Of a stretch of DNA of 64,000 nucleotides, positions 25,929 through 35,600 are shown piece by piece (within the stretch, counting starts at the first letter, position 1; each line of letters starts with the position of its first letter). Both the position numbers and the translations under genes were made by a program. Source of the stretch: Pseudolachnospira sp051055405 (GTDB lineage: Bacteria > Bacillota > Clostridia > Lachnospirales > Lachnospiraceae); the NCBI RefSeq assembly GCF_051055405.1, contig NZ_CP167068.1:1116001-1180000 (forward strand), given 5' to 3'. The notes under the pieces were generated by a model, which worked only from the letters and a program-made list of their open reading frames with translations, searched no databases and was not told where the DNA came from.

Positions 25929-26549
25929 ATGAAATCCGATAAGATTATAAAAAATGCCCTGATCCTGTTTGGAATTGCCGTGATCCTCAGCGCACTTTTA
26001 GGAATTGTCAATGAGATCACCAAAGACCGGATTGCGGAGCAGAATCAGCTGAAAAAAGAGACTGCTTATAAACAGGTTTGTCAGGAGGCTGCCACGATTC
26101 CGGAAGACGACGAGTTAAAAGCGCTTGTAGAGCAGAGCGCCGGCGCCTTGAAGGAAAAAGGATTTGAGGGCATTGAGATCAACGATGCTAGACCTGCTAT
26201 GGACGCTTCCGGCAATGTGATTGCATATGCCCTTGACATTACCACGGCAAACGGCTACGGCGGAGATATCAATATGTCACTGGGTATCAGCACTGACGGC
26301 ACGATCACCGGTCTGGAGATCATCTCCAACAGCGAGACGGCCGGCCTTGGAGCCAACTGTGCCAAGGATACCTTTAAGGGCCAGTTCGCCGGAAAACAGT
26401 CGGAAGAGCTGACCTATGTAAAAACCGGTGATGCCGGCGACAGCGAGATCAATGCGATCAGCTCCGCGACGATCACCACAAAAGCAGTGACCGGCGCTGT
26501 CAATGCGGGCCTGTATTTCGCCTATGAGTGCATCGGCGTAGGAAAGTAA
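25929..26549 (+). CDS. rnfG: Rnf complex subunit G
   Basis: This 206-residue subunit has one N-terminal membrane anchor and an extracellular FMN-binding domain. The flavinylation motif is SSATITT, with Thr as the attachment residue, and the upstream ETAGLGANC matches the family. It starts immediately after the rnfD stop codon. Confidence 0.96.
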   Translation: MKSDKIIKNALILFGIAVILSALLGIVNEITKDRIAEQNQLKKETAYKQVCQEAATIPEDDELKALVEQSAGALKEKGFEGIEINDARPAMDASGNVIAYALDITTANGYGGDINMSLGISTDGTITGLEIISNSETAGLGANCAKDTFKGQFAGKQSEELTYVKTGDAGDSEINAISSATITTKAVTGAVNAGLYFAYECIGVGK

Positions 26550-26563
26550 GGAGGGAGGATAAG

Positions 26564-27364
26564 ATGAAAAAATATGTATCGGCGTTGACCAACGGACTCA
26601 TCAAAGAAAATCCCACCTTCGTCCTGATGTTAGGTATGTGCCCGACTCTTGCGGTGACGACCTCTGCCATCAACGGTATCGGCATGGGCCTGTCGACGAC
26701 GGCGGTTTTGATGATGTCTAACTTGCTGATCGGCCTTCTGCGGAACGTGATTCCGGATAAGGTTCGTATCCCGGCGTTTATTGTAATTATCGCTTCGTTC
26801 GTAACAATTGTGGATTTGATGCTTCAGGCATTTGTACCCAGCGTCTATGAGGCGCTCGGAATCTATATTCCATTGATCGTAGTAAACTGTATCATCTTTG
26901 GCCGTGCGGAAGCATTCGCCAGCAAAAACGGCCCGGTGATTTCGCTCTTTGACGGTATCGGCATGGGCCTTGGCTTTACCTGTGCGATTACGATCATTGG
27001 TCTGGTTCGTGAATTCCTTGGCGCCGGAACGCTGTTCGGCGTGGAAGTATTGACGAAGATTCCGGGATATACCCCGGCGGCCATTTTCATCATGGCACCC
27101 GGAGCATTCTTTGTTCTGGCCGTGTTGACCGCGCTTCAGAATAAGTTCAAAGCGCCCAGCGCGACCAATAACGAGCAGGGATGCGATACCATTGCCTGCG
27201 GCGGAAATTGTTCCAATTGCGCCGGAAGCCTCTTTGTCAGCAATAAAGCGGTGATTGAAAAGGCCAAGGCGGAGCAGGAAGCGAAGCTGGCGGCTGAGAA
27301 GGCAGCGAAGGCGGCCGCGGCGAAAGCGGCGAAGGAAGCCGCAGAGAAAAAGCCGGAGGAATAG
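26564..27364 (+). CDS. rnfE: Rnf complex subunit E with extended C terminus
   Basis: This 266-residue membrane subunit belongs to the RnfA/RnfE/NqrD/NqrE group, with six membrane helices (LMLGMCPTLAVTTSAINGIG in the first region, with the conserved Cys thought to bind a [2Fe-2S] cluster together with RnfA). Beyond the usual length of about 200 residues there is a tail with CDTIACGGNCSNCAGS followed by an Ala/Lys/Glu-rich helix. The start ATG 26564 follows GGGAGG; an in-frame start inside rnfG is less likely. Confidence 0.95.
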   Translation: MKKYVSALTNGLIKENPTFVLMLGMCPTLAVTTSAINGIGMGLSTTAVLMMSNLLIGLLRNVIPDKVRIPAFIVIIASFVTIVDLMLQAFVPSVYEALGIYIPLIVVNCIIFGRAEAFASKNGPVISLFDGIGMGLGFTCAITIIGLVREFLGAGTLFGVEVLTKIPGYTPAAIFIMAPGAFFVLAVLTALQNKFKAPSATNNEQGCDTIACGGNCSNCAGSLFVSNKAVIEKAKAEQEAKLAAEKAAKAAAAKAAKEAAEKKPEE

Positions 27365-27378
27365 GAGGATAAGAGAAA

Positions 27379-27975
27379 ATGATTGGTGAATTGATTTTAC
27401 TGCTCGTAGGAGCGGCTCTGGTCAACAATGTTATCCTCAGCCAGTTCCTGGGGCTGTGTCCGTTCCTTGGCGTTTCCCGTAAAGTGGAGACGGCGGCTGG
27501 CATGGGCGCGGCGGTTGTATTCGTTATTACCATCGCATCTGCAGTCTGCAGCGCGATTTATCTGTTGATTTTGGAACCGGCCCATCTGACCTACTTGAAC
27601 ACGATTGTGTTTATTTTAGTCATTGCGGCTCTGGTTCAGTTGGTGGAAATGATTCTGAAAAAGATGATGCAGTCCTTGTACAGCGCCCTTGGAATCTATC
27701 TGCCCTTGATTACGACCAACTGCGCCGTGCTTGGCGTGGCTTTGCTGAACGTACAGAAGTATGCGGATTATACGGGCGGCAAAATGATGGTATTTTCCAT
27801 CGTCAACGGTCTTGGAACTTCTCTTGGTTTCTGTATCGCCATTGTGTTGATGGCCGGAATCCGGGAGAGAATTGAGAACAATGATATTACCAGCTCCTTC
27901 CGCGGGCAGCCTATCGTTCTGGTTACGGCCGGCTTGATGGCAATCGCCTTCTGCGGATTCGCCGGCGTTATTTAA
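27379..27975 (+). CDS. rnfA: Rnf complex subunit A
   Basis: This 198-residue membrane subunit has six hydrophobic helices with inverted topology relative to RnfE. Diagnostic stretches are NNVILSQFLGLCPFLGVS and LPLITTNCAVLGVALL. Each contains one of the conserved cysteines. It starts 14 bp after rnfE with a TAGGAGG site. Confidence 0.97.
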   Translation: MIGELILLLVGAALVNNVILSQFLGLCPFLGVSRKVETAAGMGAAVVFVITIASAVCSAIYLLILEPAHLTYLNTIVFILVIAALVQLVEMILKKMMQSLYSALGIYLPLITTNCAVLGVALLNVQKYADYTGGKMMVFSIVNGLGTSLGFCIAIVLMAGIRERIENNDITSSFRGQPIVLVTAGLMAIAFCGFAGVI

Positions 27976-27988
27976 GGAGGAGACGAAC

Positions 27989-28780
27989 ATGGATGCAAAT
28001 ATGATTCTATTGGCAGTCGCCGTTGTCGGCGGCGTCGGCCTGCTGATCGGTCTGCTCCTGGGAGTGGCCGGTAAGAAATTTGCCGTACAGGTGGATGAGC
28101 GGGTGGAAAAGGTCCGTGAGCATCTGGCGGGCAGTAACTGCGGCGGATGCGGCCTGGCCGGCTGCGACGCCTGCGCGGAAGCAATGGTGGCCGGTACGGC
28201 GGCTCCTAACGCCTGTGCGCCGGCCGGAGCAGAAAATGCCAAGGCCATCGGTGAGATCCTTGGCGTGGCAGTGGAAGTTGGCGATAAGAAAGTCGCCTTT
28301 GTCCGCTGTGCCGGAACCTGTGATAAAACCGTTATGAAGTCCCAGTACTTTGGAATTCACGATTGCCAGAAGGCGTCAATGATTCCTGGGGGAACAGACA
28401 AAGCTTGCAACTATGGCTGCATGGGCTTCGGCTCCTGTGTGAATGCCTGCAAATATGATGCGATCCACATCGTAAATGGTGTGGCTGTTGTGGACCCGGA
28501 GAAGTGCGTTGCCTGCGGCGCGTGTACTTCGGCCTGTCCGAAGAGCTTGATTGTTCTGGTCCCTGCCAAGGCGGAGCACCTGGTACAGTGCAGCAATCGC
28601 GAGAAAGGCAAGGCTGTGAAAGCCGTCTGTGCGGCCGGCTGTATCGGCTGTGGAATCTGCCAGAAAAACTGTGAGTTCGAGGCGGTGACGATCACCAATA
28701 ATCTGGCTTCTATTGATCCGGAAAAATGCACGAACTGTGGTAAATGCGCCGAGAAGTGTCCGGTGAAGGTGATTCGTTAA
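27989..28780 (+). CDS. rnfB: Rnf complex subunit B (ferredoxin-type)
   Basis: This 263-residue subunit accepts electrons from reduced ferredoxin. It has one N-terminal membrane helix, a four-Cys domain (NCGGCGLAGCDAC...NAC), a further Cys-rich segment (CAGTCDK, CQKAS, ACNYGCMGFGSCVNAC), and ferredoxin motifs CVACGACTSACP, CIGCGICQKNC and CTNCGKCAEKCP. It is the last gene of the rnf operon. A predicted promoter (28793-28821) and a terminator hairpin (28851-28895) follow. Confidence 0.97.
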   Translation: MDANMILLAVAVVGGVGLLIGLLLGVAGKKFAVQVDERVEKVREHLAGSNCGGCGLAGCDACAEAMVAGTAAPNACAPAGAENAKAIGEILGVAVEVGDKKVAFVRCAGTCDKTVMKSQYFGIHDCQKASMIPGGTDKACNYGCMGFGSCVNACKYDAIHIVNGVAVVDPEKCVACGACTSACPKSLIVLVPAKAEHLVQCSNREKGKAVKAVCAAGCIGCGICQKNCEFEAVTITNNLASIDPEKCTNCGKCAEKCPVKVIR

Positions 28781-28792
28781 AATTATTTTTCG

Positions 28793-28821
28793 TTGACAAA
28801 GGTGTATATTGCTTTTGTTAT
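28793..28821 (+). promoter_or_regulatory. Predicted promoter just after rnfB
   Basis: A perfect TTGACA (28793-28798) and TGTTAT (28816-28821) are separated by 17 bp and start 13 bp after the rnfB stop codon. The next hairpin downstream looks like a terminator, so the transcript could be very short. Confidence 0.5.
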
Positions 28822-28827
28822 ACGGAA

Positions 28828-28918
28828 AGAATAAATGCCATTGGAGAGCAGGAGCCTTCCTGGTCTGGATTTGAAATCTGGACGGGGAAGGCTCCGCTTG
28901 ATTTTGCTTGATTTTTTT
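28828..28918 (+). ncRNA. Possible small RNA or rnf 3' end with terminator
   Basis: From the promoter above, transcription would begin near 28828. A perfect 10-bp stem GGAGCCTTCC/GGAAGGCTCC (28851-28860 with 28886-28895) follows, then a T run (28911-28918). This gives either a free RNA of about 70-90 nt or simply the terminator of the rnf operon. The terminator reading is the safer one. Confidence 0.4.
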
Positions 28919-28929
28919 CGGAAAAAGCC

Positions 28930-28958
28930 TTGCGAATTTTTTCTTTTTATGCTATAAT
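28930..28958 (+). promoter_or_regulatory. Predicted rpsB-tsf promoter
   Basis: TTGCGA (28930-28935) and TATAAT (28953-28958) are separated by 17 bp. The leader to rpsB is about 90 nt and can fold (GTGTGTG near 28978 with CACAC near 29025), which may be an S2 autoregulatory structure. Confidence 0.65.
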
Positions 28959-29057
28959 TTTCCGGTCTAAAAATCACGTGTGTGGATTATCCGGTCGGTG
29001 CCGTAAGGTCTCCGGAAGCGGAAGCACACGGAAGAAAAACCAAATGGAGGAAAAGAC

Positions 29058-29822
29058 ATGAGCGTAATTTCTATGAAGCAGCTGCTGGAAGCAGGCGTGC
29101 ACTTCGGACACCAGACCAGAAGATGGAACCCTAAGATGGCTCCCTACATCTACACAGAGAGAAACGGGATCTATATCATCGATCTGCAGAAATCTGTGGG
29201 TAAGGTGGACGAGGCTTACAATGCGATTGTAAACCTGGTAAAGGACGGCGGGACGATCCTGTTTGTCGGAACCAAGAAACAGGCCCAGGACGCCATTCAG
29301 TCTGAGGCGGAGCGCTGCGGTATGTATTTTGTAAATCAGAGATGGCTCGGCGGTATGCTGACCAACTTTAAGACGATCCAGAGCCGGATCGGCCGTCTGA
29401 GAACGATTGAGAAGATGGCGGAGGACGGAACCTTTGACGTACTTCCGAAGAAGGAAGTCATTGCTCTGAAAAAAGAGTGGGATAAGCTGGAGAAGAACCT
29501 GGGCGGAATCAAGAACATGAAGAAGATGCCCGATGCGATCTTTATTGTTGATCCGAAGAAAGAGAGAATCTGCGTTCAGGAAGCCCATGCACTGGGAATC
29601 CCGCTGATTGGTATCGCGGATACCAACTGTGATCCGGAAGAGCTGGATTATGTGATTCCGGGAAATGACGACGCGATCCGCGCTGTGAAGCTGATTGTTT
29701 CCAAGATGGCGGACGCTGTTATCGAGGGCAGCCAGGGCGAGCAAATGGTGGACAGCGAGCTGGAAGCAGAGAGTGAAGAGTTTGTAGCGGAAGAAACCGA
29801 GACCGAAGCGGAGGAGAACTAA
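29058..29822 (+). CDS. rpsB: 30S ribosomal protein S2
   Basis: This 254-residue protein of the small subunit shows the S2 landmarks GVHFGHQTRRWNP, VGTKKQAQ, NQRWLGGMLTNF and DPKKERICVQEA. The last 25 residues are strongly acidic. The ATG follows TGGAGG. It is co-transcribed with tsf, which begins 2 bp after its stop. In many Firmicutes pyrH and frr follow tsf; they do not follow here. Confidence 0.99.
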   Translation: MSVISMKQLLEAGVHFGHQTRRWNPKMAPYIYTERNGIYIIDLQKSVGKVDEAYNAIVNLVKDGGTILFVGTKKQAQDAIQSEAERCGMYFVNQRWLGGMLTNFKTIQSRIGRLRTIEKMAEDGTFDVLPKKEVIALKKEWDKLEKNLGGIKNMKKMPDAIFIVDPKKERICVQEAHALGIPLIGIADTNCDPEELDYVIPGNDDAIRAVKLIVSKMADAVIEGSQGEQMVDSELEAESEEFVAEETETEAEEN

Positions 29823-29824
29823 TT

Positions 29825-30751
29825 ATGGCAACAGTTACAGCTGCAATGGTAAAAGAGCTGCGGGAGATGACCGGAGCTGGCATGATGGATTGCAAGAAGG
29901 CTCTCAGCAATACCGATGGCGATATGGAGAAGGCAGTAGAGTTCCTGAGAGAAAAGGGACTGGCTGCAGCGGCGAAGAAAGCCGGCAGAATTGCTGCGGA
30001 AGGTCTGGTTAAGACTTTGGTGGACGGCGATAAGAAAGCCGTTGTTGTTGAAGTAAACAGTGAGACCGACTTCGTAGCGAAGAACGCAGATTTCCAGGCG
30101 TATGTAGCGGAAGTGGCCGCTCAGGCCTTAAAGACCAAGGCAGAGACCATCGAAGAGTTTATGGCAGAGCCCTGGGAGTTAGATCCCACGAAGACCGTGG
30201 AGCAGGAGTTGTCCAGTAAAGTAGCCGTAATTGGTGAGAAGCTGAGCATCCGCCGTTTTGCGAAGATGGAAATTGAAAATGGCTGCGTGGTATCCTATAT
30301 CCATGGCGGCGGCCGTATCGGCGTGCTGGTAGAGGCGGAGACCGATGTGGTAAACGACGCTGTGAAGGAAGCGCTGAAGAACGTGGCGATGCAGATCGCT
30401 GCCCTGAAGCCTCAGTATGTCAGCCGTGACGAGATCTCCGACGAGTTCATCGAGAAGGAGAAAGAGATTCTGAAGACCCAGGCGAAGAACGAGATGCCCG
30501 ACAAGCCGGATAACATCATTGACAAGATGATCGTTGGCCGTCTGAACAAGGAACTGAAAGAGTTTTGCCTGTTAGATCAGCAGTATGTAAAAGACGGCGA
30601 TCTGACCGTTGGCAAGTATCTGCAGCAGGTGTCCAAGGAAGTCGGCGCTGCGGTAACGGTGAAGAAATTCGTCCGTTTTGAGACCGGCGAGGGCATGCAG
30701 AAGAAGGAAGAGAACTTTGCAGAAGAAGTAGCAAAGCAGATGGGACAGTAA
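29825..30751 (+). CDS. tsf: Elongation factor Ts
   Basis: This 308-residue nucleotide-exchange factor recycles EF-Tu-GDP. Its N-terminal UBA-like domain has VKELREMTGAGMMDCKKAL, and the core shows VEVNSETDFVAKN and YIHGGGRIGVLVE. A strong terminator follows. The last codons (GCAAAGCAGATGG, 30731-30743) recur downstream at 32247-32259. Confidence 0.99.
   Translation: MATVTAAMVKELREMTGAGMMDCKKALSNTDGDMEKAVEFLREKGLAAAAKKAGRIAAEGLVKTLVDGDKKAVVVEVNSETDFVAKNADFQAYVAEVAAQALKTKAETIEEFMAEPWELDPTKTVEQELSSKVAVIGEKLSIRRFAKMEIENGCVVSYIHGGGRIGVLVEAETDVVNDAVKEALKNVAMQIAALKPQYVSRDEISDEFIEKEKEILKTQAKNEMPDKPDNIIDKMIVGRLNKELKEFCLLDQQYVKDGDLTVGKYLQQVSKEVGAAVTVKKFVRFETGEGMQKKEENFAEEVAKQMGQ
30731..30743 (+). repeat. 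Direct repeat at the tsf 3' end (left copy)
   Basis: GCAAAGCAGATGG near the tsf stop is repeated exactly at 32247-32259. The surrounding bases also resemble each other (AGAAGTA before it, GACAG after it here). The two copies bracket the AT-rich block of broken genes. Confidence 0.5.
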
Positions 30752-30774
30752 ACTTCTGAGAGAAATTGATTTAT

Positions 30775-30818
30775 AAGCCCCTGAAAATCCCAAGAAATGG
30801 GTATTTTCAGGGGCTTTT
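30775..30818 (+). terminator. Terminator of the rpsB-tsf operon
   Basis: AAGCCCCTGAAAAT-CCC pairs with GGGTATTTTCAGGGGCTT (one bulge), followed by Ts. Confidence 0.92.
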
Positions 30819-30877
30819 TGCGCTAGAAGGAGAGGTTTATAACTTAATAGAAGCTCCAGTTTTTAATATCGTGAATT

Positions 30878-31246
30878 ATGGAATATATACACAGTTTAAG
30901 GACAAGATGTACTGAGGATTTATCCAATGGAAATTATGATAGCGTGATAACAAAGTCGAGAACATTGATGGAGGAAATTTTCTTATATGTTTTGGAAAAT
31001 GAAAAAGTTAATGTTAAGATGAATGGTGATTTGACGCAGTATTATGGAAAGATAAAAGAGAAGTACGGATTGAATCAAAGCAGCGATATTGACAACAGAA
31101 TTAATAGCTTATTTAGTGGTTTGGAAAGAATAGTAAGGGCGATTGCTGAATTAAGAAATAAAACCAGTGATAGTCATGGAGCTGGACAAAAGCGGTATGC
31201 AATCAGAGAGCATGAAGCAAGGCTTGTTATTCCCCAATTATTGTAA
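30878..31246 (+). pseudogene. Remnant of an abortive-infection (Abi_C-like) protein
   Basis: The 122-residue frame resembles the C-terminal domain of 'abortive infection family' proteins: a helical segment SVITKSRTLMEEIFLYVL, LFSGLERIVRAIAELRNK and then the family's SHGAGQKRY...HEARLVI. Intact members are about twice as long and continue for another 20-30 residues after ARLV. This frame has no ribosome binding site before its ATG and stops at VIPQLL, so it appears cut at both ends. The base composition is clearly AT-richer than the flanking genes. Whether a short product is made is unknown. Confidence 0.65.
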
Positions 31247-31257
31247 GTTCACATGAT

Positions 31258-32222
31258 GTGCATTTGGACTCGGATTATGTGCAATGGATTCACGATATTA
31301 AGGAACGGTTCCGAAGTACACAGATAAGGGCTGCGATAAAAGTAAATTCTGAACAGCTCCTATTCAATTGGCAGCTGGGACGAGATCTTGTTATGCGTAA
31401 AGTGGAAAAGAAATGGGGAAGTGGCATTGTTGAACAGCTGAGTCTTGATTTAAAAAATGAGTTTCCTGATATAAAAGGTTTTGGCACTACGAATCTTTGG
31501 TATATGAAAAAATGGTATATGTTTTATGCAGGTGGTGATGTAGAAAAACTCCAACGGCTTATTGGAGAAATCCAAGCACAGATTTCATCAATTCAACCAA
31601 GAAAGGAGCAGATTGGAAAAAATATAAGCGAAGAAAGACTCCAACAAGTTATTGGAGAATTTCCTTTTCCTAATTTTTTTGCATATGTTCCATGGGGACA
31701 CCATATTGACATTATTACAAAATGTAATTCTATAGAAGAGGCTTTGTTTTATATATGCAAAACAATAGAAGAGGGTTGGAGCAGAATATTACTAGGTTTT
31801 TGCTGGAACTTGGAACGGGGTTTGCATTTATTGGAAGACAAAAAGAGATTGTAGTTTCAGGAAAAACTCGAAAGATCGATATGTTGTTTTATCATATTCG
31901 TCTTAAGTGTTATGTAGTGGTTGAGCTAAAGGCTGTTTCCTTTGAGCCGGAATTTGCTGGAAAGTTAAATTTTTATGTAAATGCGGTGAACGACCTTATC
32001 CGAACTCCGGATGAAAATCCTACAATAGGATTGTTGATCTGCAAAGATAAAGATCAGACGGAAGTACAGTGGGCATTTCATGGAATCCAGACGCCGATGG
32101 GTGTTGCCTCTTATGATAACATTAGATTGGAAGAAATTAAGAAGCAACTGCCTACGGAGAAAGAAATTCAGCGGCGTATTGAATTGGCGGAAGAAGAATT
32201 TAATTTGAATAGAAAAAAATAG
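31258..32222 (+). pseudogene. DUF1016 (YhcG-type) nuclease gene, deleted and frameshifted
   Basis: Frame 1 (31258-31854) encodes a DUF1016 N-terminal domain (LFNWQLGRDLV, FGTTNLWYMKKWY, YVPWGHHIDIITKC, EEGWSR). Frame 2 (up to 32222) encodes the C-terminal PD-(D/E)xK nuclease domain (ITRFLLELGTGFAFIGRQ, KIDMLFYHIRLKCYVVVELKA, GKLNFYVNAVNDL). The two meet near 31780-31790, where EEGWSR runs straight into the ITRFLLELG segment in another frame. In intact members these are separated by roughly 60 residues, so an internal deletion produced the frameshift. The catalytic residues (D...ELK) remain in the C-terminal fragment. The start is uncertain; GTG 31258 has no ribosome binding site. Confidence 0.85.
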
Positions 32223-32246
32223 GCAACCGTGGATTGTAGAAAGTTC

Positions 32247-32259
32247 GCAAAGCAGATGG
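32247..32259 (+). repeat. Direct repeat of the tsf 3' end (right copy)
   Basis: GCAAAGCAGATGG matches 30731-30743 exactly. Preceding AGAAAGTTC and following AATAG also resemble the sequence around the left copy. It may mark the far edge of an old insertion at tsf. Confidence 0.5.
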
Positions 32260-32464
32260 AATAGGTGAATTTATGCGTCCAATAGAACGAGAAAAATTGG
32301 GTGCATGAGTCAAATGAGCGGAAAATTTTGTATCAATGCTGGTAGGATATGTTCTATTCTACCAGTTATTTTATGTAGAAAGGGAAATTTGGAAGGATTT
32401 TCCGGGCTGTAGTATGGTTACGATTGATATTTTAGCGAAAGCTGTAAAAAAGGTTGAGAAATAG

Positions 32465-32493
32465 TTGTCAAATAATAAGATTTGTTGTATTAT
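32465..32493 (+). promoter_or_regulatory. Predicted promoter of the first surface-protein gene
   Basis: TTGTCA (32465-32470) and TATTAT (32488-32493) are separated by 17 bp, giving a leader of about 130 nt. Confidence 0.55.
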
Positions 32494-32630
32494 AATAAAT
32501 TGGAAGAATTATTATATTGGTAAGAACAGAAATATCTTGGGAAACATCTGCATAGAGCAGTGTTTTGCAGGAGTTTTTTGATCTTGATATAAAGTGAGCC
32601 CGACTATAAAGTACATAGGAGCGTAGTAAG

Positions 32631-35600
32631 ATGAAGAGGATGAGAAAGGCATTCAGTCTGATTCTGTGTATGACAATGGTTTTTTCCATGGTTCCCAGCG
32701 GTACCGTGGCGCAGGCTGCTGTGCAGCAGCCCGGCGAGGCATGGAACACCTATCTGGACCGTGTCTATCAGGAACGTTACCAAGAGCTTTTGGACATGCG
32801 TGCGACCAATGCCGATAATAACGTGCCGGCAGAAGAAGTCTGGACAGGCAATGAAGTGGCGGCTACGGAAGACGCAGACGGCGACGGCCTTTTGGATATC
32901 TATACGGCGGCGCAGTTCCGTTGGGCATTGACCAATAAGCGGTCCATGGAGCTGATGAACGACATCGACCTGGGCGGCCGGAATAATGTAACCTGGAGTC
33001 CGGTAGCTGATCCTGGCAATATTACAATAGAGGGAAACGGCTACACCGTCTATAATATGAATGTCAGCGCTGGCTCATATGGCGGTATGATTGCTTCTAC
33101 AGCCAGAAGCTATACTTCCGGCTTTGAGATGCGGAATATCCGTTTTCGTTACTGCTATACCCGATGTACCGGACAATACAGCGGTACGGTGATCGGCTGG
33201 ATGGGCGGCGGTAAGATGAAGCAGGTTTCCGTAGAGGATTCGGTGGTTTATGGAGCTGCTCATACGGGCGGTATCATGAGCGCCTGGAACGGCACCGGTG
33301 ATTCTACTTTTCAGCAGTTTTATGTAGAGATGGATCAGTGCCATGTGCGGAATGTGACCACTTATGGAACCAGCTGTGTGGGATCTTTTGTGGGGCCGGC
33401 TTCCGGCTGTAAGGTTACCAACAGTTATTCTATTGACAGCTATGATATCTCTACTGTCAGCCACTCCGGCGGATTTATTTCCTGCCCTGGCTACTGCTGG
33501 GTAGAGAACTGTTTCACCAATGTAAAACTGTATTGTAATGCGGACGGAGGCGTTTTTGCCGGTATCTGCCATCTGGGTAATACTTTCAAAAATTGTTTCT
33601 CTGCCGGCGTTGTAGAAGGCACCTCCAATGTGGGCGGTTTCTATGGCCGGAATGAGGCGGAGACGGATACTTTTATCAATTGCTACAGCACCTCCATGGT
33701 CGGTATGCAAAACAGCGCGTCTGGCATGGGCGGTTTCTATGGCGGCGATTCCAACAGTACGGCGAGAGGAACCAACTGCTACAGCGCCGGCGAGGTTGGC
33801 ACCACCAAGACGGTCGCGCCAAATAGCACGATCGCTGGTTTTGGCGGTACAAATGCCGGTGCGGGTCGTTTTACCAACTGTTTTTATGATAAACAGACCT
33901 CCGGTATGGGAGAATATGCAATCGCGACTACAAAGCATAACGACTATAATGGGATTACCGGCTATCTGACCGGACAGATGATCGGCGATGCCATGAAAGA
34001 CGAATTTGGCGAGGAGAATTGGGTTTATCAGGATGGCATGTATCCCCAGTTGGCTGTATTCGCCAATCCAGACGACAGCTTTGGAAATGAGACGGATCAG
34101 GCCATTGCCAAAGCGTATTCGTCGGCCTCGGTTTGTACGGCGCTTCTGCAGCCTTCCAATCTGGGCAAGACGCAGGAAGAACTGGAAAATTATGGGGACA
34201 AGGACTATGATACCGTACGGGATATCAGCGTGCTGTTCCCGTTGACCAATGACGATTTGGCCGGCTATGGACCGAACAGCGGCCTTTCGATTTCGTGGGA
34301 AGTCCGGGAAGGATACAATTGCAATCTGCCTGGTGCGATGAACGGCTTGCCGGTTATTACCATCAGTCCGGAGACCTACGAGGTGACGAACTTTGCACCG
34401 GGCGTTGGCTGGGTGGACGTTTCGGTGGACACCGGGATTGTCAATCCTCAAAATGGCAAAAACATTGTAGGACAACGTTTTATGCGTTTGGTTCCAACGA
34501 CGGTTATCTCTCTGGCGTCGAGTGCCGGCGTGGACCGTGTGATATATGTAGCCAATGATGAACGGCTGGAGAAAGATGACATCTCCTATGATCATCGTGA
34601 CAGCGTCGTTTTTGCAGCAGGAAAATCTCAGGATGTCGATACGGGAGCCATCAAATCCGCTGGTTATCCGGCAGATGACATTACGTTTGGATATCAGGTT
34701 ACGGGAGAAGGCGAGGAAAAACAGAGTGAAATTGTCGGCGTCGACTTGGCTAATGATGTGGGCGGCGGTAAAGCCGTTGTGGTAGTCTCCAAGCTGAATC
34801 CGGAGACTGGCGAATATGAGGAGCTCGATATCGCCACCGACGAAAGACTGAAGCAATTGCTTTTGCAGGAAAGGGATGCGGAAGTAGAGGATATCGGAAC
34901 CTATCGCCTGGAATACCGCTGGTATACGACAGGTAATTTGAAGGGCGGTTATATTACCAACAGCAAAACTTTGACGGTACGCCACTCATTGAAGGTTTCT
35001 TATGACTGGAACCACCCGGATCACAAGGAAGACAGTCAGATCTACAAGGACGACTATCCCTACACGATCGGCTCTACGGTAAACGATGCCAAACATGAGA
35101 TACCGGAAGATCCCAGTACGAAGGGATATACCTTTATGGGCTGGTCTACCGATCCCGATGCAGACCCGGATCATTTTGAAGAATTTACCGCGGACACTGA
35201 ACTGAAAGACGATACGGTGGTCTATGCTGTTTGGAAAATCAATACATATGATGTTTCCATCGTGAAAAATGGCCGGGGTACTTTAAGCGGCACAGGCAGC
35301 TATGATTACGGCGATACAGCCAAGGTTACCTGGCAGCCGGAAGAGGGCTGGTATACCAACTATGTGATGGTGGACGGCGTCATTCGTGACGATCTGCTCT
35401 CTAAAAATGAGTATATTTTTGAAAATGTAGACAAAAATCATACAGTTTATGTGGAATTTGGCCAGGATCAGCGTGTTGTGGAATCGGAATATTATCAGGT
35501 GACCACGACGCGGACCGGAGGCGATTCCAGCTGTAAGGTCAGCAATTCCGTTTCCGCTAAGGCCGGCGAGGATACGACGATTACCTGGTCGGCAGGGGAA

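Larger units (their letters stand above)
32223..32630. other. AT-rich gap before the surface-protein genes
   Basis: This 408-bp stretch holds the right copy of the tsf-end repeat (32247-32259), a short open stretch ending in AKAVKKVEK (about 32414-32464) that may be a gene remnant, and the promoter of the surface-protein gene. Nothing else is recognisable. Confidence 0.5.

Noticed and set aside
33075..34985. Long minus-strand open frame (636 codons) inside the first surface-protein gene
   Set aside because: It is antisense to a convincing secreted protein, has no ribosome binding site or recognisable domain, and its residue make-up reflects the codon pattern of the sense strand.
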